Assembly: GCF_001883705.2 (NCBI RefSeq)
Contig: NZ_MDEQ02000009.1
Coordinates: 186,001-250,000, forward strand
Source: Burkholderia catarinensis
GTDB lineage: Bacteria; Pseudomonadota; Gammaproteobacteria; Burkholderiales; Burkholderiaceae
Direction of reading: 5' to 3'
Length of the DNA: 64,000 bases
Below the pieces are notes generated by a model, which made no database searches, had not been told where the DNA came from, and saw only the letters and a list, made by a program, of their open reading frames with translations. Below, piece after piece: positions 31,434-40,851 of this stretch (positions within the stretch are counted from its first letter, which is position 1; the number at the start of each line of letters is the position of its first letter). The translations under genes were made by a program, and so were the position numbers.

Positions 31434-32570
31434 ATGTCCTCCGTCACCGTCGAACGCATCGAAACCCGTCTTGTCGACCTGCCGACGATCCGTCCGCACA
31501 AGCTGTCGGTCGCGACGATGCACGGTCAGACGCTGATGCTCGTGAAGGTGATCTGCAGCGACGGCGCGACGGGCATCGGCGAAGGCACCACGATCGCCGG
31601 CATGGCGTACGGCCCCGAAAGCCCCGAGGCGATGAAGCTCGCGATCGACACGTATCTCGCGCCGGCGATCGTCGGCCGGGACGCGACGCGCGTCCAGACG
31701 CTGATGGCATTCCTCGGCAAGCTCGCGAAGGTCAACCACTTCGCGAAGAGCGCGCTCGAAACCGCGCTGCTCGACGCGCACGGCAAGCGGCTCGGCGTGC
31801 CGGTCAGCGAACTGCTCGGCGGCCGCCGGCGCGACCGCCTGCCGGTTGCATGGACGCTCGCTTCCGGCGACACGGCAACCGACATCGCCGAAGCCGAGCG
31901 GATGCTCGACCTGCGCCGCCACAACGTCTTCAAGCTGAAGATCGGCGCGAAGGCGCTCGACGCGGATATCCGGCACGTGGCCGAGATCAAGAAGGCCGTC
32001 GGCGATCGCGCGTCGGTGCGCGTCGACGTGAACATGGCGTGGAGCGAAACGCAGGCCGCGCGCGCGATTCCGGCGCTGGCCGAGGCCGGCTGCGAACTGG
32101 TCGAGCAGCCGGTTGCTTCGGCCGCGGCACTCGCGCGCCTGATGCGCCGCTTCCCCGTCGCGCTGATGGCCGATGAAATCCTGCAGGGCCCCGACAGCGC
32201 GTTCGACATCGCGAAGCATCACGGCGCGGATGTATTCGCGATCAAGATCGAGCAGAGCGGCGGCCTCTTTGCCGCGCAGCGCGTGGCCGCGATCGCGGAT
32301 GCGGCCGGCATCGAGCTGTACGGCGGCACGATGCTCGAAGGTGCGTTCAGCACGGTTGCCTCCGCGCACCTGTTCGCGAGTTTCGCGAACCTGCAGTGGG
32401 GCACCGAACTGTTCGGGCCGCTGCTGATCACGGAAGAGATCCTGACGCAGCCGCTGGACTACAGCGAATTCGAACTGACCGTGCCGGACGGCCCCGGTCT
32501 CGGCATCGAGCTCGACGAGGACAAGGTCAGGCGTTTCACCCGCGACGGGCTGACGAAAGTCGCGCGGTAG
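31434..32570 (+). CDS. catB: muconate cycloisomerase
   Basis: A 378-residue enolase-superfamily enzyme converting cis,cis-muconate to muconolactone. Visible: T-I-R-P-H-K-L-S substrate loop, K-L-K-I-G-A-K (base Lys), V-D-V-N-M-A-W, V-E-Q-P-V and A-D-E-I metal ligands. An ATG nine codons earlier (31407) would sit almost on the predicted transcription start; MSSVTVERIE at 31434 matches family N-termini. Neither has a clear ribosome-binding site. First gene of the catBA-benABCD-ridA block and probably muconate-induced. Confidence 0.93.
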   Translation: MSSVTVERIETRLVDLPTIRPHKLSVATMHGQTLMLVKVICSDGATGIGEGTTIAGMAYGPESPEAMKLAIDTYLAPAIVGRDATRVQTLMAFLGKLAKVNHFAKSALETALLDAHGKRLGVPVSELLGGRRRDRLPVAWTLASGDTATDIAEAERMLDLRRHNVFKLKIGAKALDADIRHVAEIKKAVGDRASVRVDVNMAWSETQAARAIPALAEAGCELVEQPVASAAALARLMRRFPVALMADEILQGPDSAFDIAKHHGADVFAIKIEQSGGLFAAQRVAAIADAAGIELYGGTMLEGAFSTVASAHLFASFANLQWGTELFGPLLITEEILTQPLDYSEFELTVPDGPGLGIELDEDKVRRFTRDGLTKVAR

Positions 32571-32621
32571 TCCGAGTCAGGCAAAGCCGTCATTCCCCCA
32601 AATACACGTGGAGACACCATC

Positions 32622-33557
32622 ATGAGCGTCAAAGTTTTCGATACCCGCGAAGTGCAGGACCTGCTGAAGGCCGCGTCGAACGCCGGCGGGAACGGCGGCA
32701 ACGCGCGGACGCAGCTGATCGTCCAGCGGCTGCTCGGCGACCTGTTCAAGGCGATCGACGATCTCGACATCACGCCCGACGAAGTGTGGGCCGGCGTCAA
32801 CTACCTGAACAAGCTCGGCCAGGACGGCGAAGCGGCGCTGCTCGCGGCCGGCCTCGGCCTCGAGAAGTATCTCGACATCCGGATGGATGCGGAGGACAAG
32901 GCGGTCGGCCTCGACGGCGGCACGCCGCGCACGATCGAAGGGCCGCTGTATGTGGCGGGCGCACCGGTGCGCGACGGCGTCTCGAAGATCGACCTCGACG
33001 CGGACGAAGGCGCGGGCCCGCTCGTGATCCACGGCACGGTCACGGGCCTCGACGGCAAGCCGGTGGCCGGTGCGCTGGTCGAATGCTGGCACGCGAACTC
33101 CCACGGCTTCTATTCGCACTTCGACCCGACCGGCGCGCAGACCGATTTCAACCTGCGCGGCGCGGTGAAGACGGGCGCGGACGGCAAGTACGAATTCCGC
33201 ACGCTGATGCCGGTCGGCTACGGCTGCCCGCCGCAGGGCGCGACGCAGCAGTTGCTGAACGGCCTCGGCCGCCACGGCAACCGCCCGGCGCACGTGCACT
33301 TCTTCGTCGACAGCAACGACCACCGCAAGCTGACGACGCAGTTCAACATCGACGGCGATCCGCTGATCTGGGATGACTTCGCGTACGCGACGCGCGAGGA
33401 ACTGATCCCGCCCGTGGTCGGGAAGACCGGCGGCACGGCGCTCGGCATGAAGGCCGATGCGTACCAGGACATCGAGTTCAACTTCGTGCTGACGCCGCTG
33501 GTGCAGGGCAAGGACAACCAGATCGTCCACCGCCTGCGCGCAGCCGCGACGGCCTAA
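32622..33557 (+). CDS. catA: catechol 1,2-dioxygenase
   Basis: A 311-residue intradiol dioxygenase that opens catechol to cis,cis-muconate. The N-terminal helical dimerisation domain (1-~100) precedes the beta-sandwich catalytic domain with [15 protein letters not shown], a Y-G-C-P-P loop and R-P-A-H-V-H-F-F, which carries the two His ligands of the ferric iron. Starts 51 bases after catB with cgtggagacaccatc before the ATG. The order CatB-CatA-Ben puts the ring-cleavage step beside its supplier. Confidence 0.95.
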   Translation: MSVKVFDTREVQDLLKAASNAGGNGGNARTQLIVQRLLGDLFKAIDDLDITPDEVWAGVNYLNKLGQDGEAALLAAGLGLEKYLDIRMDAEDKAVGLDGGTPRTIEGPLYVAGAPVRDGVSKIDLDADEGAGPLVIHGTVTGLDGKPVAGALVECWHANSHGFYSHFDPTGAQTDFNLRGAVKTGADGKYEFRTLMPVGYGCPPQGATQQLLNGLGRHGNRPAHVHFFVDSNDHRKLTTQFNIDGDPLIWDDFAYATREELIPPVVGKTGGTALGMKADAYQDIEFNFVLTPLVQGKDNQIVHRLRAAATA

Positions 33558-33667
33558 CCGCCCGACGGCGCGGCGCGCATGCGCCGCCGCCCGGGTCCCC
33601 GCGAGATTCAAACGATACCGATGCGAGCGTGCTTGCAGGACGCGGCACGCGCATGGGAGGAGCCAAC

Positions 33668-35026
33668 ATGTCCGCCACGATCGACCACACCAACGAACTG
33701 GATCACCTGCTCGCCACCGCCGTGCAGGACGACAAGGAGGCCGGCATTTTCCGCTGCCGCCGCGACATCTTCACGAATGCGGAACTGTACGAGCTCGAGA
33801 TGAAGCACATCTTCGAGGGCAACTGGGTGTATCTGGCGCACGAAAGCCAGATTCCGGACAACAACGACTACTACACGACGTGGATCGGCCGCCAGCCGAT
33901 CGTCATCACGCGCGACAAGACCGGCGAGCTGCACGCGGTCATCAATGCGTGCGCGCACAAGGGCGCGATGCTGTGCCGCCGCAAGCACGGCAACAAGGGC
34001 AGCTTCACGTGCCCGTTCCACGGCTGGACCTTCTCGAACACCGGCAAGCTGCTGAAGGTGAAGGACGAGAAGACGACCGAGTATCCGGTGCAGTTCAACA
34101 CGCACGGCTCGCACGACCTGAAGAAGGTCGCGCGCTTCCAGAACTATCGCGGCTTCCTGTTCGGCAGCCTCAGCGCCGACGTGCTGCCGCTCGAGGACTA
34201 CCTCGGCGAAGCGCGCGTGATCATCGACCAGATCGTCGACCAGGCGCCGGACGGGCTCGAAGTGCTGCGCGGCAACTCGTCCTACATCTACGAAGGCAAC
34301 TGGAAGATGCAGATGGAGAACGGTTGCGACGGCTACCACGTGAGCACCGTGCACTGGAACTACGCGGCGACGATGGGCCGCCGCAAGGAAGACGGCACCA
34401 AGGCCGTCGACGCGAACAGCTGGAGCAAGTCGGTCGCGGGCGTGTACGGGTTCGACCACGGCCACATCCTGCTGTGGACCAAGACGATGAACCCCGAAGT
34501 GCGGCCCGTGTACCAGCATCGCGACGAGATTCGCGCACGCGTCGGCGACGTGCAGGCCGACTTCATCGTCAACCAGACGCGCAACCTGTGCGTGTACCCG
34601 AACGTGTTCCTGATGGACCAGTTCAGCACGCAGATTCGCGTGGTGCGGCCGCTCGGCGTCGACAAGACCGAAGTCACGATCTTCTGCTTCGCGCCGAAGG
34701 GCGAGAGCGAGGCCGACCGCACGGTCCGCATCCGCCAGTACGAGGATTTCTTCAACGTGACGGGCATGGGCACGGCCGACGATCTCGAGGAGTTCCGCGC
34801 GTGCCAGGCCGGCTATGCGGGCATCACGGCGATGTGGAACGACCTGTCGCGCGGCGCGCCGCTGTGGGTCGACGGCCCGGACGAGAACGCGAGAAAGATG
34901 GGGCTGAACCCGCGCATCTCGGGCGAGCGCAGCGAGGACGAAGGGCTGTTCGTGTGCCAGCACGAACACTGGGTGCATGTGATGCGCGATGCGCTGAAGA
35001 AGGAACGCGGGGAGGTGGCGGCATGA
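33668..35026 (+). CDS. benA: benzoate 1,2-dioxygenase, large (alpha) subunit
   Basis: A 452-residue Rieske oxygenase alpha subunit. Rieske ligands C-A-H (95-97) and C-P-F-H (115-118), spaced as expected. The mononuclear iron site has [11 protein letters not shown] with His224 and His229. With BenB and BenC it dihydroxylates benzoate to the cis-diol carboxylate. Start chosen at [10 protein letters not shown], where gggaggag lies five bases upstream. The stop overlaps benB by ATGA. Confidence 0.96.
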   Translation: MSATIDHTNELDHLLATAVQDDKEAGIFRCRRDIFTNAELYELEMKHIFEGNWVYLAHESQIPDNNDYYTTWIGRQPIVITRDKTGELHAVINACAHKGAMLCRRKHGNKGSFTCPFHGWTFSNTGKLLKVKDEKTTEYPVQFNTHGSHDLKKVARFQNYRGFLFGSLSADVLPLEDYLGEARVIIDQIVDQAPDGLEVLRGNSSYIYEGNWKMQMENGCDGYHVSTVHWNYAATMGRRKEDGTKAVDANSWSKSVAGVYGFDHGHILLWTKTMNPEVRPVYQHRDEIRARVGDVQADFIVNQTRNLCVYPNVFLMDQFSTQIRVVRPLGVDKTEVTIFCFAPKGESEADRTVRIRQYEDFFNVTGMGTADDLEEFRACQAGYAGITAMWNDLSRGAPLWVDGPDENARKMGLNPRISGERSEDEGLFVCQHEHWVHVMRDALKKERGEVAA

Positions 35027-35511
35027 ACATCGATTACCGGACCATTTGCGCCGCGCTGTATCGCGAAGCGCGCCTGCTCGACGATCGCCAGTGGGACGAG
35101 TGGCTGACCTGCTACACGGACGACGTCACGTACTGGATGCCCGCGTGGGACGACGACGATCGGCCGACCGACGATCACCAGCGCCAGATCTCGCTGATGT
35201 ATTACCCGGATCGCGGCGGCCTCGAGGATCGCGTGTTCCGGATCAAGACCGAGCGCAGCGGCGCATCGACGCCCGAGCCGCGTACCAGCCACAACGTGAC
35301 GAACGTCGAGGTGCTGGCCGAACGCGACGACGAGGTGGACGTGCGCTACAACTTTCATACGCTGAACCACCGCTACCGCGTGACCGACCATTTCTTCGGC
35401 ACGATGTTCGTCACGTTGCGCCGGGCGGGCGACGCGCTGCTGATCTCGCACAAGAAGATCGTGCTGAAGAACGACTACATCCGGCAGGTGCTCGACGTCT
35501 ACCACGTCTGA
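35023..35511 (+). CDS. benB: benzoate 1,2-dioxygenase, small (beta) subunit
   Basis: A 162-residue ring-hydroxylating dioxygenase beta subunit of the SnoaL/NTF2-like fold. Marks: [13 protein letters not shown] near residue 20, Y-W-M-P, and an end [10 protein letters not shown]. It is a structural partner in the alpha3beta3 oxygenase. Translationally coupled to benA; 40 bases separate it from benC. Confidence 0.95.
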   Translation: MNIDYRTICAALYREARLLDDRQWDEWLTCYTDDVTYWMPAWDDDDRPTDDHQRQISLMYYPDRGGLEDRVFRIKTERSGASTPEPRTSHNVTNVEVLAERDDEVDVRYNFHTLNHRYRVTDHFFGTMFVTLRRAGDALLISHKKIVLKNDYIRQVLDVYHV

Positions 35512-35551
35512 CGCCCGTTGCTTTGTCATGAAAGGAAGTGGAGGTGATCGC

Positions 35552-36574
35552 ATGTCCAGCTACAGGATTGCACTGAATTTCGAGGACGGGGTGACCCGCT
35601 TCATCGACTGCAAGGCCGGCGAGAAGGTTCTCGACGCGGCCTTCCGCGCGAAGATCAACCTGCCGATGGATTGTTCCGACGGCGTGTGCGGCACCTGCAA
35701 GTGCCGCGCCGAAAGCGGCAGCTACGATCTCGGCGACGATTACATCGACGATGCGCTCACCGAGGACGAAAAGGACGGCGGCCTCGTGCTGACCTGCCAG
35801 ATGGTGCCGCAAAGCGATTGCGTGATCGCGGTGCCGACGTCGTCGGTCGCGTGCAAGACCGGGCAAAGCGGCTTTGCCGCGACCGTGACGAAGGTCGAGC
35901 AGCACAACGATGCGGCCGTCGTGCTCGAACTCGACGTCGGCGCGGCCGCGCCGGTGTTCCTGCCGGGCCAGTACGTGACCATCGACGTGCCCGCGAGCGG
36001 CCAGCACCGTTCCTATTCGTTCTCGTCGGCGCCGGCCGACGCGAAGGTCAGCTTCCTGATCAAGAAGATTCCCGGCGGCGTGATGAGCACGTGGCTCGAA
36101 TCGGCGCAGCCCGGCGACAAGCTGGAGCTGCACGGGCCGCTCGGCAGCTTCTACCTGCGCGACGTAGAGCGGCCGCTGCTGTTCCTCGCCGGCGGCACCG
36201 GCCTCGCGCCGTTCCTGTCGATGCTCGAGGTGCTCGCGCGCAGCGGGTCGCGGCAGAAGGTGCATCTGATCTACGGCGTGACGCGCGATCTCGATCTCGT
36301 GCTGGTCGATGCGATCGAGGCCTACGCGGCGACACTGCCGAACTTCAGCTTTGCGACGGTCATCGCGGACGCCGAATCGAACCACCCGCGCAAGGGCTGG
36401 GTCACGCAGCACATTCCGGCCGATGCGCTGAACGACGGCGATGTCGACGTGTATCTGTGCGGGCCGCCGCCGATGGTCGACGCGGTGCGCAAGTACTTCG
36501 ACGACGAAGGCGTGAAGCCGAACAGCTTCTACTACGAGAAGTTCACTCCCAACGTCACGGCAAAGGCGGCATGA
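35552..36574 (+). CDS. benC: benzoate dioxygenase electron transfer component
   Basis: A 340-residue reductase. N-terminal plant-type 2Fe-2S ferredoxin with Cys41, Cys46 and Cys49 (C-S-D-G-V-C-G-T-C) and a fourth Cys near residue 81. Then an FAD domain (H-R-S-Y-S-F-S-S) and an NADH domain (F-L-A-G-G-T-G-L-A-P). It passes electrons from NADH to BenA. Start MSSYRIALNF has ggaggtgatcgc before it. The stop overlaps benD. Confidence 0.96.
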   Translation: MSSYRIALNFEDGVTRFIDCKAGEKVLDAAFRAKINLPMDCSDGVCGTCKCRAESGSYDLGDDYIDDALTEDEKDGGLVLTCQMVPQSDCVIAVPTSSVACKTGQSGFAATVTKVEQHNDAAVVLELDVGAAAPVFLPGQYVTIDVPASGQHRSYSFSSAPADAKVSFLIKKIPGGVMSTWLESAQPGDKLELHGPLGSFYLRDVERPLLFLAGGTGLAPFLSMLEVLARSGSRQKVHLIYGVTRDLDLVLVDAIEAYAATLPNFSFATVIADAESNHPRKGWVTQHIPADALNDGDVDVYLCGPPPMVDAVRKYFDDEGVKPNSFYYEKFTPNVTAKAA

Positions 36575-37347
36575 CCATGCAACGATTCTCCGGCAAGGTC
36601 GTCGTCGTCACCGGCGCGGCGCAGGGTATCGGCCGCGGCGTCGCGCTGCGCGCGGCGGCCGAGGGCGGCAGGGTGCTGTTCGTCGATCGTGCGGCGTTCG
36701 TCGCCGAGGTGGCCGCCGAAGCGCCGCAGGGCGAGACGGCCGGCTTCGTCGCCGATCTCGAAACGTACGAAGGCGCGCATGCGGCGATCGCGTGCGCCGT
36801 GCAGACGTTCGGCGGCATCGACATCCTGATCAACGGCGTCGGCGGCGCGATTCGCATGCGTCCGTTCGCCGAGTTCGAGCCGGCACAGATCGACGCGGAA
36901 ATCCGCCGTTCGCTGATGCCGACGCTCTATACCTGTCATGCGGTGCTGCCGCACCTGATCGCGCGCGGCGGCGGCACGATCGTCAACATCTCGTCGAACG
37001 CGACGCGCGGCATCCGCCGCGTGCCGTATTCGGCGGCGAAGGGCGGCGTCAACGCGCTGACGGCGGCGCTCGCGATGGAATACGCGGAGCACCGCATCCG
37101 TGTCGTGGCCACCGCGCCGGGCGGTACCAGTGCGCCGCCGCGCCGCGTGCCGCGCAATGCAGCGGGCGACAGCGAGCAGGAACAGGCTTGGATGGGCGAA
37201 GCGGTGCGGCAGGTGACCGAGTCGACCTTCCTCAAGCGCTACGGCAGCCTCGACGAGCAGATCGCGCCGATCCTGTTCCTCGCGTCCGACGAGGCGAGCT
37301 ATATCACCGGCACGGTGCTGCCGGTCGCGGGCGGCGATACGGGTTGA
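36571..37347 (+). CDS. benD: 1,6-dihydroxycyclohexa-2,4-diene-1-carboxylate dehydrogenase
   Basis: A 258-residue SDR: T-G-A-A-Q-G-I-G cofactor loop, N-G-V-G-G in place of NNAG, catalytic Ser in I-V-N-I-S-S, and Y-S-A-A-K. It oxidises and decarboxylates the benzoate cis-diol to catechol. Overlap with benC (ATGA) and family-specific R-R-V-P-R-N segment support the assignment. A second ATG two codons in is also possible. Confidence 0.94.
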   Translation: MTMQRFSGKVVVVTGAAQGIGRGVALRAAAEGGRVLFVDRAAFVAEVAAEAPQGETAGFVADLETYEGAHAAIACAVQTFGGIDILINGVGGAIRMRPFAEFEPAQIDAEIRRSLMPTLYTCHAVLPHLIARGGGTIVNISSNATRGIRRVPYSAAKGGVNALTAALAMEYAEHRIRVVATAPGGTSAPPRRVPRNAAGDSEQEQAWMGEAVRQVTESTFLKRYGSLDEQIAPILFLASDEASYITGTVLPVAGGDTG

Positions 37348-37419
37348 GCGGCGCGCCGCTTGCCCGTGCTCATCGACAAACAACCGGCCGGCGCGAAGAC
37401 GCCGGCCACGGAGACATCC

Positions 37420-37818
37420 ATGCGTGAACGCAAAGCCATCGTTCCGGCGGGAATGGAAGCGGTGTACGAGAAGATCGGCTATGCGCCGGGGCTGAAGGTC
37501 GGCGATACGCTTTATGTATCCGGCCAGATCGGCCGCGATGCGGCGCTGCAACTGGTCGAAGGCCGCGAAGCGCAGATCGTGCAGGCGTTCGAGAACCTGA
37601 GGCTCGTGCTGGACGCGGCCGGTGCATCGTTCGGCGACGTGGTCGACCTGACGACATTCCATACCGACATGCGCGACCTGCCGTTGTTCATGCAGGTGCG
37701 CGACCGCTACCTCGATGCGCACCCGAAGCCGGCGTGGACGGCGGTCGGCGCGCACATGCTGGGCGGTTCGCCCGGCTATATCGTCGAGATCAAGGCGGTG
37801 GCCGTGCTGCCGGACTGA
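37420..37818 (+). CDS. RidA/YjgF family protein
   Basis: A 132-residue Rid-family protein with D-T-L-Y-V-S-G-Q-I-G, F-E-N-L-R-L-V-L and a C-terminal I-V-E-I-K-A-V-A-V. The Arg that marks the imine-deaminating RidA subgroup is not seen at the usual C-terminal place (A-W-T-A-V-G replaces R-x-x-V), so a different Rid role is more likely. Starts 72 bases after benD with ggaga upstream; probably the last gene of the cat-ben transcript. Its part in benzoate use is unclear. Confidence 0.85.
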   Translation: MRERKAIVPAGMEAVYEKIGYAPGLKVGDTLYVSGQIGRDAALQLVEGREAQIVQAFENLRLVLDAAGASFGDVVDLTTFHTDMRDLPLFMQVRDRYLDAHPKPAWTAVGAHMLGGSPGYIVEIKAVAVLPD

Positions 37819-37849
37819 TCGCGTCGTTGCATCGCCGTCCGGCGTCCGC

Positions 37850-37966
37850 TCAGGCGTGCAACGCCGGATCGTCGCGTTGCGCCGCCGGCAAATACGCGAT
37901 CCCGTGCTCGTCGGACAGGTCGTAGATGAGCCGCAGGTCGACGGCGGCGTCCATCACGTCAATGTG
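37850..37966 (-). pseudogene. C-terminal fragment of an unidentified protein
   Basis: A minus-strand frame ends at the TGA at 37850-37852 and reads back about 38 residues including R-H-I-D-V-M-D-A-A-V-D-L-R-L-I-Y-D-L-S-D. The composition is that of a real Burkholderia protein, but there is no start or upstream domain; porin sequence on the other strand begins directly after. Family not recognised. Probably a deletion remnant. Confidence 0.4.
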
Positions 37967-37989
37967 CCGGGCCAGACGCGCGTGCGACG

Positions 37990-38168
37990 CTCGGCGCGTT
38001 GCGCGGCACCTACTTCCTGTCGAAGCAGACGGCCTCTACCTGCAGGGCGCGTACCTCGCCAACAGCGCGCACGCCGCATTCACGATCAGTGCCGGCGGCG
38101 GCGGCACGACGCCCGCACCGGGGCAGAACCAGGTCGGCGTGATGGCCGGCATCCGGCACATGTTCTGA
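37990..38168 (+). pseudogene. C-terminal remnant of a Gram-negative porin, with frameshift
   Basis: The final ~45 residues (L-Y-L-Q-G-A-Y-L-A-N-S, ..., Q-V-G-V-M-A-G-I-R-H-M-F-stop) show the alternating pattern and terminal Phe of a trimeric outer-membrane porin of the Burkholderia OpcP type. Just upstream, another frame gives G-T-Y-F-L-S-K-Q-T, the preceding strand, so a one-base change has shifted the frame near 38028. Nothing else of the porin remains. Confidence 0.75.
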
Positions 38169-38289
38169 GCGGATCGCTTCGAACCCGCACCAGGCGGCGG
38201 GCGCGATCGGGTTCGGCAAGCACAACGGCCCTTGCATTACAGCCCGGTTGTAAATAGGGCACCGGTGTCCGGCTTGTGCGCTGACCGGG

Positions 38290-38664
38290 ATGCTCGACGC
38301 GCGCGACCCGCGCGTCGTCGCGACGGTCGCCGCGATCGAACGGGAGCTGGTCGACGACGGCTTGCCGTTCCGTTATCGTCCGCCGCGTTTCGAGGACGGT
38401 TGCGAAGGCGACGAGGGCGCGTTTGTCGCGGCCGGGTTCTGGCTCGTGCAGGTCTACCGGATGCAGGGGCGCGACGCCGACGCGCACGCGCTGTTCGAGC
38501 GGCTGCTCGGCTTGCGCAACGACGTCGGGCTGCTCGCCGAGGAATACGACGTGAAGGCGCGGCGCATGTGCGGGAATTTCCCGTTCACGCTCGCGCAGGT
38601 CGGGCTCGTGAACGCGGCGCTCGCGCTGCAGGGCGACGAGCGGGACGATGACGGCATCGGATAG
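38290..38664 (+). pseudogene. C-terminal remnant of a glycoside hydrolase family 15 protein
   Basis: About 124 residues match the end of GH15 trehalase/glucoamylase-like enzymes: D-P-R-V-V-A-T-V-A-A-I-E-R-E-L, then G-D-E-G-A-F-V-A-A-G-F-W-L-V, L-R-N-D-V-G-L-L-A-E-E-Y-D and a closing G-N-F-P-F-T-L-A-Q-V-G-L-V-N. Full proteins are ~600 residues; the N-terminal four-fifths is missing. The frame is intact, and a leaky product cannot be excluded, but it lacks the catalytic centre. Confidence 0.8.
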
Positions 38665-38813
38665 CGCGTCGCGTCGCGTTACGTCACATCACGCAAACCT
38701 TTCGTCGGCATCGTGTAAACATCGCCGGGCATGCGACATGCTCGTGGGTGGACGGCGCGTGCATACGGGAGCGAACCCCGCGCCGAGATCGACAGTTGCA
38801 TCCGGGAGGCGCC

Positions 38814-39344
38814 ATGCGCGAAACGAACGATCCTTCCCGCATCCGGCAGGATGCGGGCGGCGAACCCAGAGCCGATGTCGCGGCTGCGTACCGGCCGCCC
38901 CGGCACCCCGTCACGCGCGCCTTCGAACGCTTCGCGTCGCACGTGACCACGTGGGCCGGTTCGCCGGTCGCATTCGGCAGCGCGGTCGCCGTCACGGTGC
39001 TGTGGCTCGCCACCGGGCCGGTATTCCACTATTCGGATGCCTGGCAACTCGTCATCAATACCGGGACGACGATCATCACCTTCCTGATGGTGTTCCTGCT
39101 GCAGCGCAACCAGAACCGCGACAGCGTCGCGCTGCACCTGAAGCTCGACGAGCTGCTTTCCGTCACGCGTGCGGCCAGCGACCGGCTGATCGGGATCGAG
39201 GACGCCTCGGAGGAAGAGTTGCGCGCAATGGCACAGAGCTACCTCGACATGGCGAAGCGGGTGGCCGCGCGGGAGGACGAACCGGATGCCGGTGACGAAC
39301 GCGAAACCGGCGAAGACCGGCCTGAAACCGGGCCGGCGTCGTGA
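38814..39344 (+). CDS. low-affinity iron permease family protein
   Basis: A 176-residue membrane protein. Residues ~45-105 hold two hydrophobic segments (W-A-G-S-P-V-A-F-G-S-A-V-A-V-T-V-L-W and the stretch before F-L-L-Q-R-N-Q-N-R-D). N-T-G-T-T-I-I-T-F-L and Q-N-R-D-S are the hallmark of the Fet4-like iron permease domain (PF04120). The bacterial members are short, and iron transport by them is unproven. A cytoplasmic helical tail follows. gggaggcgcc precedes the ATG. Confidence 0.8.
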   Translation: MRETNDPSRIRQDAGGEPRADVAAAYRPPRHPVTRAFERFASHVTTWAGSPVAFGSAVAVTVLWLATGPVFHYSDAWQLVINTGTTIITFLMVFLLQRNQNRDSVALHLKLDELLSVTRAASDRLIGIEDASEEELRAMAQSYLDMAKRVAAREDEPDAGDERETGEDRPETGPAS

Positions 39345-39500
39345 CGTGCGCGCACAACGGAACGGCGCCTGCGGGCGTGACGACACGACCGGGTTGTTCC
39401 GGGTATCGCCGGCGGCGCGATGAGAGGCGAAATACACGAAATCGGCGCGCATAGGACTGTTTTCCTGACGGCAACCTGGCGCCCCATCCGGAGAAAACCG

Positions 39501-39983
39501 ATGACCGAACGCGAGCCCCCCGACACGACGCCTCCGCACGCGGAGCCCGGTGCGCACGACGCACTCGAACACCTGCTCGGCAGCCTGCACCGGCATGGTT
39601 TCCTGCATTTTGCGAACGAGGTCGTCAGCGCGAACGCGCGGCTGGCCGACACGTTCATCGATGCGCTCGACAAACCGGGCATGCAGAGCGGCATGCAGAA
39701 CCTCTCGGTGCTCGTGTTGGCCCTGTCGCGCATTCCACCCGAACAGTTCGGCAAGGCCGTGTTCGCGGCGGCCGATGCGCTGCACCACGTCGGCGCGTGG
39801 CAGCCGGCGCAGCACGAACACGTCGCGCCCGGCGTGCGCGGCGCGTACCGGTTGCTGCACGACGAAGCGCTGTGGGATGCGCTGACGCCGTTGCTCGAAG
39901 GCTTGAAGGTGTTCGCGCAAGGGCTTGCGCGCGATCCGGAGACACCCGCTGCCGCGCCCGGCGACAAGACGACGGGCGCGTGA
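39501..39983 (+). CDS. DUF1641 family protein
   Basis: A 160-residue helical protein with A-L-E-H-L-L-G-S-L-H-R-H-G-F-L near residue 20 and a C-terminal segment W-D-A-L-T-P-L-L-E-G-L-K-V-F-A-Q-G, as in DUF1641. Some family members accompany formate dehydrogenases, but none is visible here. The ATG follows cggagaaaacc. Confidence 0.7.
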   Translation: MTEREPPDTTPPHAEPGAHDALEHLLGSLHRHGFLHFANEVVSANARLADTFIDALDKPGMQSGMQNLSVLVLALSRIPPEQFGKAVFAAADALHHVGAWQPAQHEHVAPGVRGAYRLLHDEALWDALTPLLEGLKVFAQGLARDPETPAAAPGDKTTGA

Positions 39984-40140
39984 CGGTGTCCGGTTGCGGG
40001 CCGGCCTCGAGGTGCTCGACGCCGAACGGCAATGGTCGTAGCGGTGCACACGCGCAATGGCCGGTGGGCAGTCGATCGACGCGTGCGGTCGTGTGCCGCA
40101 CGCGTGGCGCACGACGCGACGCGTCAACACGTATGCGGCG

Positions 40141-40851
40141 TTATTCCCACGCGTGCTTGCTGAACTGATAGCCCTTGCAGCGGATCGTCTTGATCCGTTT
40201 CGGCTCGCTTGCATCGTCACGCAGTTTGCGGCGCAGCTTCGAGATGCGGCCGTCGATCGAGCGATCGAGGCCGTCGAACGCGATGCCGCGCAACAGCAAC
40301 GTCAGGTCTTCCCGGCTGACCACCTCGCCTGCGCGGCAGGCAAGGGCCCACAGCAGGTCGAATTCGGTTGAAGTCAGGCGAGGCGCGCTACCGTCAGGAA
40401 GGCGAATCTTGCGATTCGCCCGGTCGATCGAAAACTTGCCGAACTCGAATCGCTGGGGCGATTCCGGCGCGCGGTCGGCCGGACGCATGCGGGTCCGCCG
40501 CAACTGCGCCTTGATCCGCGCGAGCAGAATGCGTGGCTCGACCGGCTTGCGAAGAAAGTCGTCCGCGCCGAATTCCAGGCCGAGCAACTCGTCGAACTGT
40601 TCGTCGCGGGCCGTCACCATGATGATGACGCCGTCATATTGCAGGCGTGCCTCGCGGCAAATCTCGAAGCCGTCCTTGCCCGGCAGGTTGATGTCGAGCA
40701 GCACCAGGTCGGGGCGACTCGCGACAATCGTCGACACCGCATCGGTGCCGTCGAACAGGGTGTCCACCTCGTATTGATGGTTGCGCAGATAGTCCGCGAT
40801 CAGCGCGGACAAATGGATGTCGTCTTCGACGAGCAGGATTCGGATGGGCAT
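40141..40851 (-). CDS. OmpR-family response regulator (RstA-like), orphan
   Basis: A 236-residue response regulator. Receiver: acidic pair E-D-D, phospho-acceptor Asp in V-L-L-D-I-N-L-P-G-K-D-G (~51), T/K switch residues M-V-T-A-R and F-L-R-K-P. C-terminal winged helix (L-T-S-T-E-F-D-L-L-W, I-K-T-I-R-C-K-G-Y-Q-F). RstA/TorR-like. No histidine kinase gene is adjacent, so its partner is elsewhere. MPIRILLVED is taken as start; an ATG six codons upstream is possible. A 17-base palindrome lies ~90 bases upstream. Confidence 0.9.
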   Translation of the reverse strand: MPIRILLVEDDIHLSALIADYLRNHQYEVDTLFDGTDAVSTIVASRPDLVLLDINLPGKDGFEICREARLQYDGVIIMVTARDEQFDELLGLEFGADDFLRKPVEPRILLARIKAQLRRTRMRPADRAPESPQRFEFGKFSIDRANRKIRLPDGSAPRLTSTEFDLLWALACRAGEVVSREDLTLLLRGIAFDGLDRSIDGRISKLRRKLRDDASEPKRIKTIRCKGYQFSKHAWE

